Of a DNA stretch of 40,884 nucleotides, positions 1-8,495 are shown in pieces. Position numbers and translations under genes: made by a program. The stretch lies in assembly GCA_947651395.1 (NCBI GenBank), contig CANSYW010000016.1, forward strand, positions 1 to 40,884, read 5' to 3'. The DNA is from an uncultured Pseudoflavonifractor sp. (GTDB taxonomy: Bacteria > Bacillota > Clostridia > Oscillospirales > Oscillospiraceae). The notes beneath the pieces were generated by a model. That model saw only the letters and a list, made by a program, of their open reading frames with translations. It was not told the DNA's origin and did not search any database. Each line of letters begins with the position of its first letter. The stretch's first letter is position 1.

Positions 1-55
1 ACGGCATACGACATAATGAGCGGTGACTGGAGTTCAGACGTGTGCTTTCCGATCT
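1..55. other. Illumina P7/index adapter sequence, not genomic
   Basis: Bases 1-11 match the end of the P7 flow-cell sequence (ACGGCATACGA). An 8-base index-like stretch follows at about 15-22, then the read-2 primer part GTGACTGGAGTTCAGACG and TTCCGATCT, ending at 55. Two small differences from the textbook adapter are visible: CAT instead of GAT before the index, and one C missing in TGTGCTCTTCC. Genomic sequence starts at about 56. The left edge is therefore an assembly end with untrimmed adapter, and anything read across it is artificial. Confidence 0.97.
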
Positions 56-63
56 GTTTTCCG

Positions 64-3000
64 TCAGTCCTCTATTCCGGCCACGTCCTGGCAGAACCGC
101 ATGAGGATGGCGGCCAGTTCAGCCCGGGCGGCGCTGCCGCCGGGACGGAAGGAGCCGTCCTGGTAGCCGTTGACCAGCCCGATGCTGGCCGCCCACTCCA
201 CCGCCTCCTGCGCGTATGGCTCAATGATCGCCTTATCCGTAAAGTCGGTGTTCTTCTTCCCCTTGGCGGTGTCATACCCCTTCAGCCTGGCGTAACGGTA
301 GAGGATCACCACCAGCTGCTCCCGGGTAAGGGCCTGGTCAGGACGGAAGGAGCCGTCCTCATGGCCGGTCACCAATCCCTTCTCCGCGGCCCAGGCCACC
401 GGGGAGGCGTAGTAGGCTTCCCCGGCCACATCGGCAAAGGCCACCGGTTCCGTGCCGGGCTCATCCTCCATCCGGTAGAGAATGGTCACCAGCATGGCCC
501 GGCTGGTGGAGGCGGCGGGCTCAAAATTCTTGGGGGTCATGCCGTTCATCATGCCCCGGTCATAGACGTACTGCACCGCGTCTTTATACCAGTTGGTGGG
601 CTTGATGTCATTGAAGCGCTTGGTGATGGGCTCGGCGGAGACCACGGTGGGCTTGACGGCCGGGTCGTTGACAAAGGTGACCTTCACCTCCACCTTGGTG
701 CTGGGCATGGTGAAGGTGAACTTACCGCCGCCTACGTCCTTGAGGGTGAGCTCCTTGCCGTTTTTGTCGGTGACGGTGAGCTTATCCAGCTTATAGCCCT
801 TATCGGGGGCAACGGTGAGGGTGACGGTGTCTCCCTTTTTCGCCTTCTCCACGTCAAGTGTCACCTTGCCGTTGTCCACCTTGGCAGGGGCGGTGACGGT
901 GTTGGTTTTCGTGCCGGAAGAGCCCGAACTGCCGCCGCTGCCGCCGGAACCTCCGCTACTGCCGCCGCTGGATTTTTTGGAGACGGTAAGAACGCCGTTT
1001 TTATACTCTATGGCGTAGTTGCTCTCCTTCACCCCCGCCTTCAGCGTACCGCCGGCGGGAATGATGGGATAGCTGCCCACCGTGTTCAGATCCGCCCCGG
1101 GGCAGCTGGCCGTGGGCTCCGTGGCCCAGCCGTCAGTCCCCACAAAGCCGGTGGTCTTCACGGTATAGGCGGGGGCGGCAGCCCCTGTGTTCACGCTCTT
1201 ATTCTCGGCCGTAACGGTGAGCGGGGCCCTGGAGATGGTAAAGTTGACCGAGAGAAGGCCGTAGTATTCCTCGGCTCCGCCATCCGAACGGGTGGAAGCT
1301 CCACCCTCCTCCTCGCTCTCGCCGGGATCCACCGGGGGCACAACGGGCGGCTCGGCGGTAGTGTTGACCGTAACCTTCAGGGTGTAGCTGCCGGCGTCTG
1401 TCACGGCGCTCACCGGGACGCCCCCGGAGAGCCACTCCCATGTCACGGCCTCCTCCGGGAGTGTCAGGGTCCTGTCCCCGTCCTTGACGGTGAGGGTTCC
1501 GGTATAGGCGGCGGGCTTGCCGTCGTAGGTCTTGTCGGCCACCCGGATCCCGGAGAGGACAACGGGGGTCTTGTCGGTATACTCCACCCCCACGGTGACC
1601 GTAACGGTATAGTTGTCGCTCTCTCCGGCAACGGTGACAGAGCCCTTGTCGGCGCCGGCGACGGCTGTGAGGGTAAGGCGCACCCCCTCCAGCAGAGCGG
1701 TAACGTTACTTTCCGCCCCCTGGGTAAAGGCGAAGGTCTCCCCCTTGGGAAGGGCCAGTGTGGACAGATCCACCTGCGCCGTACCGCCCTCCTCCCGCTT
1801 CATTACCACCGCCACGGGAATGCCGGGCAGGGAGGCCTTGGAGATGGACGCGGCGGCGGAATACTGGCCGCTGCTCAGCTTATAGTTCTTAGCGGCCTGG
1901 CCCATTAGGGTCACAGTGACACGCACCGTCTTGCCCACGCCGGCCTTGGCGTCCGGGAAGGCGGCGGTCACGGTGTAGTCCCTCCCCTCTGTCAGGCTCG
2001 CCCCGTCAAAGCTTACCGAGGTGACTTTGGCGTCGGTCTTTCCGTCGTATACCTTGTCGGCCACGGAGGCGGCCGCAATGGTCAGCGTCCTGGGCACGAT
2101 TTTGAAGGTATAGCTCAATGCCCCGGAATAGTCGCCCTTACCGGTAATGGTGAGGGTGGCGGTGCCGACATTGAGGTTGTCCTTATACTCCACCTCATAG
2201 TCGGTCCCGCTGACCAGGATCTTCTCTCCGTCCCTGCCCTCCACCGTTTTGGTGACGGCGGCGCCGGTATAGACCTCGTCCGTCACCGTCACGGCGGCAA
2301 ACATACTCTTGGTCAAGGGTTTGACCGTGGGCTCGGGACTGGGCTCAGGACTGGGACTGGGTTCGGGACTGGGCTCAGGACTGGGACTGGGTTCGGGACT
2401 GGGGCTGGGATCAGGGTCAGGCTCATTGCCGCTGTCGGCATCCACCAGAGCAAAGTCGCTGAAGTGGGTCAACACAAACGTAGCGTAATACTTGCCTCCC
2501 GCCTGGGTCACCGTAAAATCCGTGATACCGCTCAGTACCTCCGGCGCGCCGCCGTCAGCGGGATAATGGACGATCCGCAGATAATCAGGATCTATCGTAC
2601 CGGGAATGGGCAGCGTAATGCGGACAGGAACCTGCAGCTCATCGGGCGTCCATACACCCTCCAGATCCATGGAAAACCTGACAGAGATCGTGCAATCCTT
2701 CAGTGTCTCCGGAAGGGCCAGATCAGCCACACTGGGCTGACCGATCTTCAGGGCGGGTTTGCTCCCTTCATCTTCCAGTTCGTTCAGTCCGGCTCCCACA
2801 ACAGTCACCTCAGAAGCCGGGAATTCACCCATATCGCTCTCCACCGCGGCAGGCCCTCCCACCTTGCTCTCCAACGTCCGGAGCAGAGAGACGATACCGT
2901 TGCCGTCCTGATCCGCCATAATAGCGGTCTTTATATCTTCAGGCGCTATTGTCTGCAGTTCGCCCCGAATGGTCGCGGCATCGGCATCAACGGGGATCCC

Positions 3001-3771
3001 TGCGACAATGCCGTTTACCGCGTCGCTGAGGTCGGTAAGCGAAAGCTCGGGGCTCACCTCAGACCACTCACTGTTCCGGATCTTCGTAATATCCCCGGAC
3101 ATGGCGCGCACTTTAAACATGTAACTGCCTTTTCCCAATCCCAAAACGAGCGCATCAAACATTTTTCCCGTGGGTTCGGTAAAATTCCATGTCTCCCCCG
3201 CCGGTCTGAAGTAGTCGTCCGACTCGGAAGAGAAATACCATATAACATTGTAGAATGTCGTCCCCTGGCCCGCGGGAGACCAAACCGCGTTTACACCGTT
3301 CCAGACCGCGTTGGTGGGCATATCCAGCCTCTGCTCCGGCAAGGTGTGTGTCCAGGTTTCGGAACGAACCACCTCGCTGCTGGCATAGGTCTTCCCATCC
3401 CCAATATTCTGGACAGTATAGTAATAGTCCCCGGACGTCATTCTGTCCTCCCACCTGATCAGATCGGGAGAACTGGCGTAATCGCCCGGGTCATAGATCC
3501 AGCTTTGACGTCCAACTTCCTGATCTCCATCCTGGGTAACGCGCATAAGCCTGATCTCCGCCTCGCCCTGATGGAGTTCTCCTTTCTTCCAACAGAGCAT
3601 ACTGGGAATGGACACTGACGTTCCATCCTCCCTGTAATAAGTCCCCATTGACAACTCCGTGGGCGCGGACAGCTGTATCAGACCGGCCTTTCCCGCCGCC
3701 AGCGCGGTGGCCGGCAGCATTGTCAGGGCCATAGTCAAAGTCAGAACCAGAGACAACGCACGTTTTTTCAT
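64..3771 (-). CDS. Large S-layer homology (SLH) domain surface protein with MBG/YDG-type repeats
   Basis: Predicted secreted protein of 1235 aa held at the cell wall by its C-terminus. Residues 1-26 are a classic signal peptide (MKKRALSLVLTLTMALTMLP then ATALAA). Residues 27-245 look like fibronectin-III-type beta domains. Residues 360-443 form a beta domain common in clostridial surface proteins. A Pro-Ser-Glu linker spans 450-482. Residues 490-930 hold several MBG/YDG-like repeats (VYTGA, VYDGK, TYDGK starts). A Gly-Ser linker (934-953) precedes an InlB-B-like repeat (955-1034). Three SLH domains follow at about 1052-1100, 1111-1165 and 1175-1228 (FRPD..LTREQ motifs), which in this family bind pyruvylated secondary wall polymer. 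The start has a good ribosome site (GGAAAGGAAG) and a promoter at 3824-3851. The stop codon lies only nine bases from the adapter, so the gene is complete but its downstream region is lost. The ligand or adhesive role is unknown. Confidence 0.93.
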   Translation of the reverse strand: MKKRALSLVLTLTMALTMLPATALAAGKAGLIQLSAPTELSMGTYYREDGTSVSIPSMLCWKKGELHQGEAEIRLMRVTQDGDQEVGRQSWIYDPGDYASSPDLIRWEDRMTSGDYYYTVQNIGDGKTYASSEVVRSETWTHTLPEQRLDMPTNAVWNGVNAVWSPAGQGTTFYNVIWYFSSESDDYFRPAGETWNFTEPTGKMFDALVLGLGKGSYMFKVRAMSGDITKIRNSEWSEVSPELSLTDLSDAVNGIVAGIPVDADAATIRGELQTIAPEDIKTAIMADQDGNGIVSLLRTLESKVGGPAAVESDMGEFPASEVTVVGAGLNELEDEGSKPALKIGQPSVADLALPETLKDCTISVRFSMDLEGVWTPDELQVPVRITLPIPGTIDPDYLRIVHYPADGGAPEVLSGITDFTVTQAGGKYYATFVLTHFSDFALVDADSGNEPDPDPSPSPEPSPSPEPSPEPSPSPEPSPEPTVKPLTKSMFAAVTVTDEVYTGAAVTKTVEGRDGEKILVSGTDYEVEYKDNLNVGTATLTITGKGDYSGALSYTFKIVPRTLTIAAASVADKVYDGKTDAKVTSVSFDGASLTEGRDYTVTAAFPDAKAGVGKTVRVTVTLMGQAAKNYKLSSGQYSAAASISKASLPGIPVAVVMKREEGGTAQVDLSTLALPKGETFAFTQGAESNVTALLEGVRLTLTAVAGADKGSVTVAGESDNYTVTVTVGVEYTDKTPVVLSGIRVADKTYDGKPAAYTGTLTVKDGDRTLTLPEEAVTWEWLSGGVPVSAVTDAGSYTLKVTVNTTAEPPVVPPVDPGESEEEGGASTRSDGGAEEYYGLLSVNFTISRAPLTVTAENKSVNTGAAAPAYTVKTTGFVGTDGWATEPTASCPGADLNTVGSYPIIPAGGTLKAGVKESNYAIEYKNGVLTVSKKSSGGSSGGSGGSGGSSGSSGTKTNTVTAPAKVDNGKVTLDVEKAKKGDTVTLTVAPDKGYKLDKLTVTDKNGKELTLKDVGGGKFTFTMPSTKVEVKVTFVNDPAVKPTVVSAEPITKRFNDIKPTNWYKDAVQYVYDRGMMNGMTPKNFEPAASTSRAMLVTILYRMEDEPGTEPVAFADVAGEAYYASPVAWAAEKGLVTGHEDGSFRPDQALTREQLVVILYRYARLKGYDTAKGKKNTDFTDKAIIEPYAQEAVEWAASIGLVNGYQDGSFRPGGSAARAELAAILMRFCQDVAGIED
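2341..2400 (-). repeat. Two perfect 30-bp tandem copies encoding the Pro-Ser-Glu linker
   Basis: Positions 2341-2370 and 2371-2400 are identical, and degenerate copies flank them (2331-2340 and 2401-2420). Each copy encodes ten residues of the S-P-E-P linker in the SLH protein. The unit is a multiple of three, so gain or loss of copies would change linker length without breaking the frame. It is a likely slippage and assembly-collapse site. Confidence 0.9.
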
Positions 3772-3823
3772 CCCGATCTTCCTTTCCGCTCAGAAATGCG
3801 AGAGCATATCCTTGGTAATTTAC

Positions 3824-3851
3824 ATTATATCAGACCCATCGCCATTTTCAA
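3824..3851 (-). promoter_or_regulatory. Sigma-70-type promoter of the SLH surface protein gene
   Basis: On the minus strand there is TTGAAA (3851-3846), a 16-base spacer and a perfect TATAAT (3829-3824). Transcription would start near 3817, about 45 bases before the start codon. The A/T-rich flanks stand out against the GC-rich genes. Confidence 0.8.
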
Positions 3852-3886
3852 GGAAAATATTACAATTCGGTAACATTTTTTACAGG

Positions 3887-3934
3887 AAGTAAAGGAAGCC
3901 CCGCTCTCACAGGAGAGCGAGGCTTCCTTTACTT
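3887..3934 (-). terminator. Hairpin terminator at the end of the WYL regulator gene
   Basis: AAGTAAAGGAAGCC (3887-3900) pairs perfectly with 3921-3934. After one mismatch a further 7-bp stem follows, with a 4-base loop at 3909-3912. The hairpin includes the stop codon of the regulator gene (3929-3931). The U-tract is poor on both strands, so termination strength is uncertain. Confidence 0.65.
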
Positions 3935-4906
3935 CTCGCCCAAAGCCTTCCGGAGCATGTTCCGGTACTCCTCCACCGCCCAGTCCGGCCCGGTGAGCTC
4001 CACTCCGCTCCCCAGTCCGAAGAGCCAGCCGTAAAACTGGGGAGAGACCACCGCCTCCACCGTCAGGGTAAAGCGGCCCTCTCCGTCAGGGATGAGCATG
4101 GCCTCTTGCCCGAAGCGATCCAGCATAATGTTCACATACCGATCCTCACACCGCAGGCGCACCCGGGCCTCCCTGCCGGAGAACATATGGAAGTGCTTTT
4201 GCCCATACCGGGCCAGGTCAAAGTCCCTGCAGCTCCCGTCCCCCTGCCGGGGCAGTTCGGTCACAGACAGAGCGGCCATCTTATCCACCCGATAGTGGCG
4301 CAGGGCCTCCTTTCCTTCTTCCCAACCCACCAGGTAGTAATTCTCGTCCGCCCAGATCAGACCGTAGGGGGAAACGGTGTAGCGCGCGCCCTCCCGGCGG
4401 AAGACCTTCTCCTTGTGCACATTGTAGTCAAAATACCGGAAACTCACCGCCCGGTTTTCGGCAATGGCGGTGTGAAGCTGGTCAATGGCATAGTAGACCC
4501 CCTCATTGTCCGTCTTCACCCGGCGATCCACATAGACCTGGCGGCGCAGCTGCCTGGCCTGGGGACGGCTGGTGAGCCCCTCCAGCTTGCCGATCAGCTC
4601 TCCGCTCTTTTTCCGGGAGATGAACCGGGAGGACTGCACCGCGTCTACCAGCAGCTTAAGCTCAGGCAATTCAAATTCCCGCTCGCCGATGAACCAACCC
4701 TTCCCCTTGCTCTGCTGCACGTCCACTCCCAGCGTCTCCAGGGTCTCCATATCTGTGTAGATGCTTTTGCGCTCGGCGCTCACTCCCTCCCCCTCCAGCA
4801 GACGGATCAGCTCCTGGGTGGGGACGGGGTGGGCTTCGTCGCTGCGCTCCAAAAGAAACCGATACAACAGCAGAAGCTTGGCCTTCTGCCCGCTCTGTTT
4901 CGCCAT
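3929..4906 (-). CDS. WYL-domain transcriptional regulator (HTH-WYL-WCX)
   Basis: A 325-aa DNA-binding regulator of the YafY/DeoR-like WYL class. An N-terminal winged helix (KAKLLLLYRFLLERSD ... ERKSIYTDMETLE) is followed by the WYL domain (about 130-215; SPYGLIWADENYYLVGW, HYRVDKM) and a C-terminal WCX region ending near 320. WYL domains bind small ligands or nucleic acid; the ligand here is unknown. ATG at 4906 is chosen because GGGGGAGG lies 8 bases upstream. A GTG at 4939 would add 11 residues but has a poor ribosome site. The gene is divergent from the lysine-riboswitch muropeptide operon, with the two promoters' -35 boxes only 8 bases apart, so it may control that operon, itself, or both. 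That link is inferred from position only. Confidence 0.9.
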   Translation of the reverse strand: MAKQSGQKAKLLLLYRFLLERSDEAHPVPTQELIRLLEGEGVSAERKSIYTDMETLETLGVDVQQSKGKGWFIGEREFELPELKLLVDAVQSSRFISRKKSGELIGKLEGLTSRPQARQLRRQVYVDRRVKTDNEGVYYAIDQLHTAIAENRAVSFRYFDYNVHKEKVFRREGARYTVSPYGLIWADENYYLVGWEEGKEALRHYRVDKMAALSVTELPRQGDGSCRDFDLARYGQKHFHMFSGREARVRLRCEDRYVNIMLDRFGQEAMLIPDGEGRFTLTVEAVVSPQFYGWLFGLGSGVELTGPDWAVEEYRNMLRKALGEK

Positions 4907-4968
4907 GGGTACAGCCTCCCCCTTCTCCGGCTTTTTCACCCCTTGTCCGGGGTCTTCCTATGCACAGG

Positions 4969-4997
4969 ACTATACTCTCTCCGCCCTCGTTTTGCAA
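4969..4997 (-). promoter_or_regulatory. Sigma-70-type promoter of the WYL regulator gene
   Basis: On the minus strand there is TTGCAA (4997-4992), a 17-base spacer and TATAGT (4974-4969). The predicted start is near 4962, about 56 bases before the ATG at 4906. It lies back to back with the promoter at 5006-5034. Confidence 0.7.
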
Positions 4998-5005
4998 GGT
5001 TTTTC

Positions 5006-5034
5006 TTGACAACAGCCACCTGCTGTGATAGCAT
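5006..5034 (+). promoter_or_regulatory. Promoter of the lysine-riboswitch muropeptide operon
   Basis: Consensus TTGACA (5006-5011), a 17-base spacer and TAGCAT (5029-5034). The riboswitch aptamer begins about 15 bases after the -10, which fits a start site near 5041. The spacer holds an inverted repeat, ACAGC-CACCT-GCTGT (5012-5026), that could be an operator, perhaps for the adjacent WYL regulator. Confidence 0.75.
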
Positions 5035-5048
5035 ACTACTTATATTAA

Positions 5049-5216
5049 ACCTGATAGAGGCGCAGTTTTCATAAATACCCCTCCGCAAAGCCAGGCAGCC
5101 GCGCAGGGGGAAAGGGAGAACTGCCGAGGGAACACAGCGGTGCCTGCCGCTGTCTTTCCGGGCCGTCGGGGAATACCCGCCGGACTGTCACAGTATCTGT
5201 GGAGTGCTATTCGGGT
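5049..5216 (+). ncRNA. Lysine riboswitch aptamer (L box)
   Basis: The conserved L-box landmarks appear in order: GATAGAGGCGCAG (5053-5065), GCCGAGGG near 5123, GGGGAATACCC (5168-5177), ACTGTCAC (5184-5191) and GTGGAGTGCTAT (5199-5210). P1 forms between 5049-5057 and 5207-5216 with one bulged base. P2 pairs CAGTTTTC (5063-5070) with GAGAACTG. One arm is ACAGCGG/CCGCTGT, another is a GTCGGG/CCCGCC-type stem, and the last is CACAG/TGTG. The element binds free L-lysine in the nascent RNA. It sits between a strong promoter and an intrinsic terminator, so it should be a transcriptional OFF switch. The downstream genes recycle muropeptides rather than being standard lysine biosynthesis genes. Confidence 0.92.
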
Positions 5217-5251
5217 CTGGCAAAGCAGTTGCTATTGCTTTATCATTCCAT

Positions 5252-5289
5252 GGATGCTTTTCAGGTGAAAAGCATCCCTTTTTCTTTTT
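5252..5289 (+). terminator. Riboswitch expression platform: intrinsic terminator
   Basis: GGATGCTTTTC (5252-5262) pairs perfectly with GAAAAGCATCC (5267-5277) around an AGGT loop, followed by CTTTTTCTTTTT. It lies between the aptamer and the first gene's ribosome site. AAAGCA at 5222-5227 can pair with TGCTTT in the 5' arm (5255-5260), a possible part of the antiterminator, or with a local TGCTTT at 5236-5241. Lysine binding should favour this terminator. Confidence 0.93.
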
Positions 5290-5305
5290 CAGGAGGTGAC
5301 CGGTC

Positions 5306-6394
5306 ATGCGTATTGTTGATATTCAGGTGGGAAAACTCTCCCTTCCCCTGGCCCACCCCTTCAAGACCGCCCTGCGCACCGTGGAGCGGCTGGAGGATAT
5401 CGTGGTGCGGGTCATCGGAGAGGACGGCTCCATGGGCTATGGCGAGGCTCCCCCCACCGCCGTTATCACCGGAGACACCAAGGGCTCCATCCTCTGCGCC
5501 ATTCAGGACTTTATCAAGCCCGCCATTGTGGGAATGGATCTGATGGATCTGCCTGCCGTAATGGAAAAGCTCAACGGCTGCATGGTACATAACACCACCC
5601 CCAAGGCCGCCGTGGATATGGCCCTCTACGATCTGTGGGCCAAGGCCCAGGGCAAGCCCCTCTACCAGCTTTTGGGCGGTGCCAGGCCCGCCTTTGAGAC
5701 CGACATCACCATCTCGGTGAACCCCACCCAGGAGATGGTGCGGGACAGCCTGGAGGCGGTGGAGCGGGGCTTTACCACCCTGAAGATCAAGGTGGGTAAG
5801 GAGGGCACCGCCGACGTGGAGCGCATCGCCGCCATCCGCGCGGCTGTGGGCCCCGGGGTCAAGCTCCGGGTGGACGCCAACCAGGGCTGGACCGCCGCCC
5901 AATCGGTGGCCATCATCAAAGCCATGGAGGACAAGGACCTGGATATTGAGCTGGTGGAACAGCCCGTACCCGCCCTGGACGTGGCCGGGCTCAAATATGT
6001 CACCGGCCAGGTGGATACCCCCATCCTGGCTGATGAGGCGGTCTTTTCCCCTGTGGACGCCGCCAATATCATCGCCATCCACGCCGCCGACTACATCAAC
6101 ATCAAGCTCATGAAGACCGGCGGCATCTGGAATGCCCTGAAGATCTGTGAGTTGGCCAGGCAGCACGGAGTCAAATGCATGATCGGCTGCATGCTGGAAA
6201 GCCAGGTTTCGGTGGCCGCCGCCGCCCACCTGTGCGCCGGCCAGGACATCATCACCATGGCCGATCTGGACGGCCCCAGCCTGTGCGCCACCCCCCCTAT
6301 GCCCGGCGGCCCCGTGTTCGACGGGCCCACCATTTCCATGAGCGCCGATCCCGGCGTGGGGGTGGAAAATATCCCCTGCGGGACCTGGCGCTGA
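5306..6394 (+). CDS. ykfB: L-Ala-D/L-Glu epimerase (dipeptide epimerase, enolase superfamily)
   Basis: A cytoplasmic 362-aa enzyme that interconverts L-Ala-D-Glu and L-Ala-L-Glu, letting murein-derived dipeptide enter normal peptide metabolism. The muconate-lactonizing-type fold is complete. The KxK motif is at 160-162 (K162 the base), Mg2+ ligands are D190 (VDAN), E218 (VEQP) and D243 (ADEA), and the opposite base is K267 (IKLMK). A DxD pair (D320/D322) matches the motif that binds the dipeptide amino group in Bacillus Ala-Glu epimerase, which makes this call firmer than a generic family hit. AGGAGG sits 8 bases before the ATG. It is the first gene after the lysine riboswitch and starts an operon with the peptide transporter and murein-peptide hydrolases, the same functions as Bacillus ykfABCD. 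Confidence 0.92.
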   Translation: MRIVDIQVGKLSLPLAHPFKTALRTVERLEDIVVRVIGEDGSMGYGEAPPTAVITGDTKGSILCAIQDFIKPAIVGMDLMDLPAVMEKLNGCMVHNTTPKAAVDMALYDLWAKAQGKPLYQLLGGARPAFETDITISVNPTQEMVRDSLEAVERGFTTLKIKVGKEGTADVERIAAIRAAVGPGVKLRVDANQGWTAAQSVAIIKAMEDKDLDIELVEQPVPALDVAGLKYVTGQVDTPILADEAVFSPVDAANIIAIHAADYINIKLMKTGGIWNALKICELARQHGVKCMIGCMLESQVSVAAAAHLCAGQDIITMADLDGPSLCATPPMPGGPVFDGPTISMSADPGVGVENIPCGTWR

Positions 6395-6460
6395 GCCTCC
6401 CCAAGTGCAATGAGGCACTACCTCTTTACAATATGGCTCCAAGAAAGGAAGGAACGACAA

Positions 6461-8467
6461 ATGAAGAAAAGCAGACGCATATCAGCTCTTGCCCTCACCG
6501 CCGCCATGACCCTGTCCCTGTGTGCCTGTGGCCAGAAGGATCCCGCCGAGAGCAAAGCCGCCGATCCCGCGGTCTCTCAGGGCGCCTCCGCCTCCGGCGA
6601 GGCGGTCTACCGTTACCTCTACTCCAGCGAAGTGACCACCTTCAACTACCTGTACACCGGCAACCAGAACGACTTCCAGATGTCCGCCAACTGCGTGGAC
6701 TGTCTGGTGGAGTATGACAACTACGGCGTGATGATCCCCTCCCTGGCCGAGAGCTGGGAGCCCAATGAGGACAACACTGAGTGGACCTTCCACATCCGCA
6801 AGGGCGTGAAGTGGGTGGACTATCAGGGCAACGAGGTGGCCGAGGTCACCGCCAACGACTGGGTCACCGCCGCCAAGTGGGTGAACACCGCCGCCAACGA
6901 GGCCAGCAACCAGTACATGTATAACGGCATCGTGAAAAACGCCGAGGCCTACTACAACTACACCGCCTACCTGCTGGAGAGCGACAACGGCGCCAAGACC
7001 GTGGATGCCGACGGCAATGAGATCACCCCCGTGGACGAGGTGAAGTTTGAGGATGTGGGCGTAAAGGCCGTGGACGACTACACCCTGGTCTACACCATGG
7101 AGCAGCCCTGCTCCTACTTCCCCTCCGTGCTCAGCTATGACAGCTACATGCCCGTCTACGAGCCCTTCCTCACCGAGATGGGGGACAACTTCGGCGCCGC
7201 CACCGGCCCCGACACCATTCTCTACAACGGCGCCTTCCTCATGGCGGAGTTCGCTCCCCAGGATCACCGCACCCTGGTGAAGAACCCCACCTACTGGGAC
7301 AAGGATAACGTGTTCATCGACCGGATGGAGTGGCGCTACAACTCCACCGCCTCCACCCTGGGTCCCGAGCAGTTCGTCCGGGGCGAGGTGGACTACACCG
7401 AGCTGGACGCCGCCCTGCTCACCTCCTGGCTCCAGGACGACGCCAAGTACCAGATGGTCTCCCCCAGCCGTCCCAGCGTGGCCTACTCTTACTTCTATGT
7501 GTTCAACTTTGAGCCCAACTTCGACGCCTCCCTGGAGCCTGACAACTGGGTCATCGCAGTGAACAACGAGAACTTCCGCCAGTCCGTCATGCACGCTCTG
7601 GACCGGGTGAACGCCCTGGCTATTCAGGATCCCCAGAGCCCTGAGAGCCTGCTGAACAACACCGTCACCCCCGCCACCTTCGCCAGCGGCGCCGGCCTGG
7701 ATTTCACTCAGTACCCCGCCCTGAAGGCCATTGCCGGGGGAGACAGCTATGACACCGCCGCCGCCCTGGACTATAAGGCCAAGGCCATGGAGGAGCTCAC
7801 CGCCGCCGGCGCCACCTTCCCCATCAAGGTCTACATGCGCTACAACCCCTCCACCACCAACTGGGACAAGGAGTGCCAGATCGTGGAGCAGCAGCTGGAG
7901 GGCGTGCTGGGCACCGACTACATCGACATCATCGTGGAGGCCGGCCCCTCTACCGGCTTCCTGGGCGCCGTCCGCCGCACCGGCGAGTTTGGCCTGATGA
8001 AGTGCAACTGGGGCGCCGACTATGCCGACCCCCAGACCTGGACCGACCCCTTCGCCGCCACCGCCTCCACCGGCAACAACACCTACAACTTCATGCACAC
8101 CACCGCCGATCAGAACCGCAAGAGCGCCGACACCCAGGCCATCGTGGACAAGTATGTGGAGCTGGTGAACGCCGCCAAGGCCCTCACCGCCGTGGATGAG
8201 ATCGAGGCCCGCTACGCCGCCTTTGCCGAGGCCGAGGCCCACCTCATCGAGCACGCCGTCATCGTGCCCTTCTCCATCTCCACCAGCGGCTATGTGGCCA
8301 CCCGGCTCAATCCCTTTGAGGGGCAGTACGCCCCTTACGGTCTGGCCCTCCAGCGCTTCAAGTACCAGCACCTGCTGGAGCAGCCCATGAACATGGAGCA
8401 GTTTGAGACCCTGCACCAGCAGTGGCAGAACGAGCGCGCCGCCGCTCTGGAGGCCGCTGAAAAGTAA
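6461..8467 (+). CDS. Oligopeptide/murein-peptide ABC transporter substrate-binding lipoprotein
   Basis: A 668-aa family 5 extracellular solute-binding protein (OppA/DppA/MppA type). The start at 6461 is chosen because AGGAAGG lies 9 bases upstream and it gives a clean signal peptide. The lipobox ends LCAC-G, so C23 is the probable lipidated residue. A Ser/Ala/Glu-rich tether (24-45) follows, then the two-lobed binding fold (LAESWEPNEDNTEWTFHIRK; YNGAFLMAEF; FRQSVMHALDR). It is about 100 residues longer than typical OppA proteins, largely from insertions within the lobes. Its place between the epimerase and the permeases makes it the receptor of this importer. The expected ligand, a murein tri- or tetrapeptide, is inferred from the operon; binding of general peptides is not excluded. 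Confidence 0.9.
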   Translation: MKKSRRISALALTAAMTLSLCACGQKDPAESKAADPAVSQGASASGEAVYRYLYSSEVTTFNYLYTGNQNDFQMSANCVDCLVEYDNYGVMIPSLAESWEPNEDNTEWTFHIRKGVKWVDYQGNEVAEVTANDWVTAAKWVNTAANEASNQYMYNGIVKNAEAYYNYTAYLLESDNGAKTVDADGNEITPVDEVKFEDVGVKAVDDYTLVYTMEQPCSYFPSVLSYDSYMPVYEPFLTEMGDNFGAATGPDTILYNGAFLMAEFAPQDHRTLVKNPTYWDKDNVFIDRMEWRYNSTASTLGPEQFVRGEVDYTELDAALLTSWLQDDAKYQMVSPSRPSVAYSYFYVFNFEPNFDASLEPDNWVIAVNNENFRQSVMHALDRVNALAIQDPQSPESLLNNTVTPATFASGAGLDFTQYPALKAIAGGDSYDTAAALDYKAKAMEELTAAGATFPIKVYMRYNPSTTNWDKECQIVEQQLEGVLGTDYIDIIVEAGPSTGFLGAVRRTGEFGLMKCNWGADYADPQTWTDPFAATASTGNNTYNFMHTTADQNRKSADTQAIVDKYVELVNAAKALTAVDEIEARYAAFAEAEAHLIEHAVIVPFSISTSGYVATRLNPFEGQYAPYGLALQRFKYQHLLEQPMNMEQFETLHQQWQNERAAALEAAEK

Positions 8468-8495
8468 ACCTTTTTCTCTTCTTGCAGCGTGGAAT

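Noticed and set aside
16-1908. A long plus-strand open frame of 630 codons starting in the first 60 bases
   Set aside because: It begins inside adapter sequence and runs antisense to the SLH gene, whose domains are unmistakable. It is a by-product of high GC.
2331-2420. Short tandem repeats that might suggest a CRISPR array
   Set aside because: There are no spacers, the unit is a multiple of three, and it encodes a low-complexity linker within a gene.
5012-5026. ACAGC-CACCT-GCTGT as a firmly called operator
   Set aside because: The arms are only 5 bp and there is one copy; it is kept as a note and a hypothesis rather than a separate feature.
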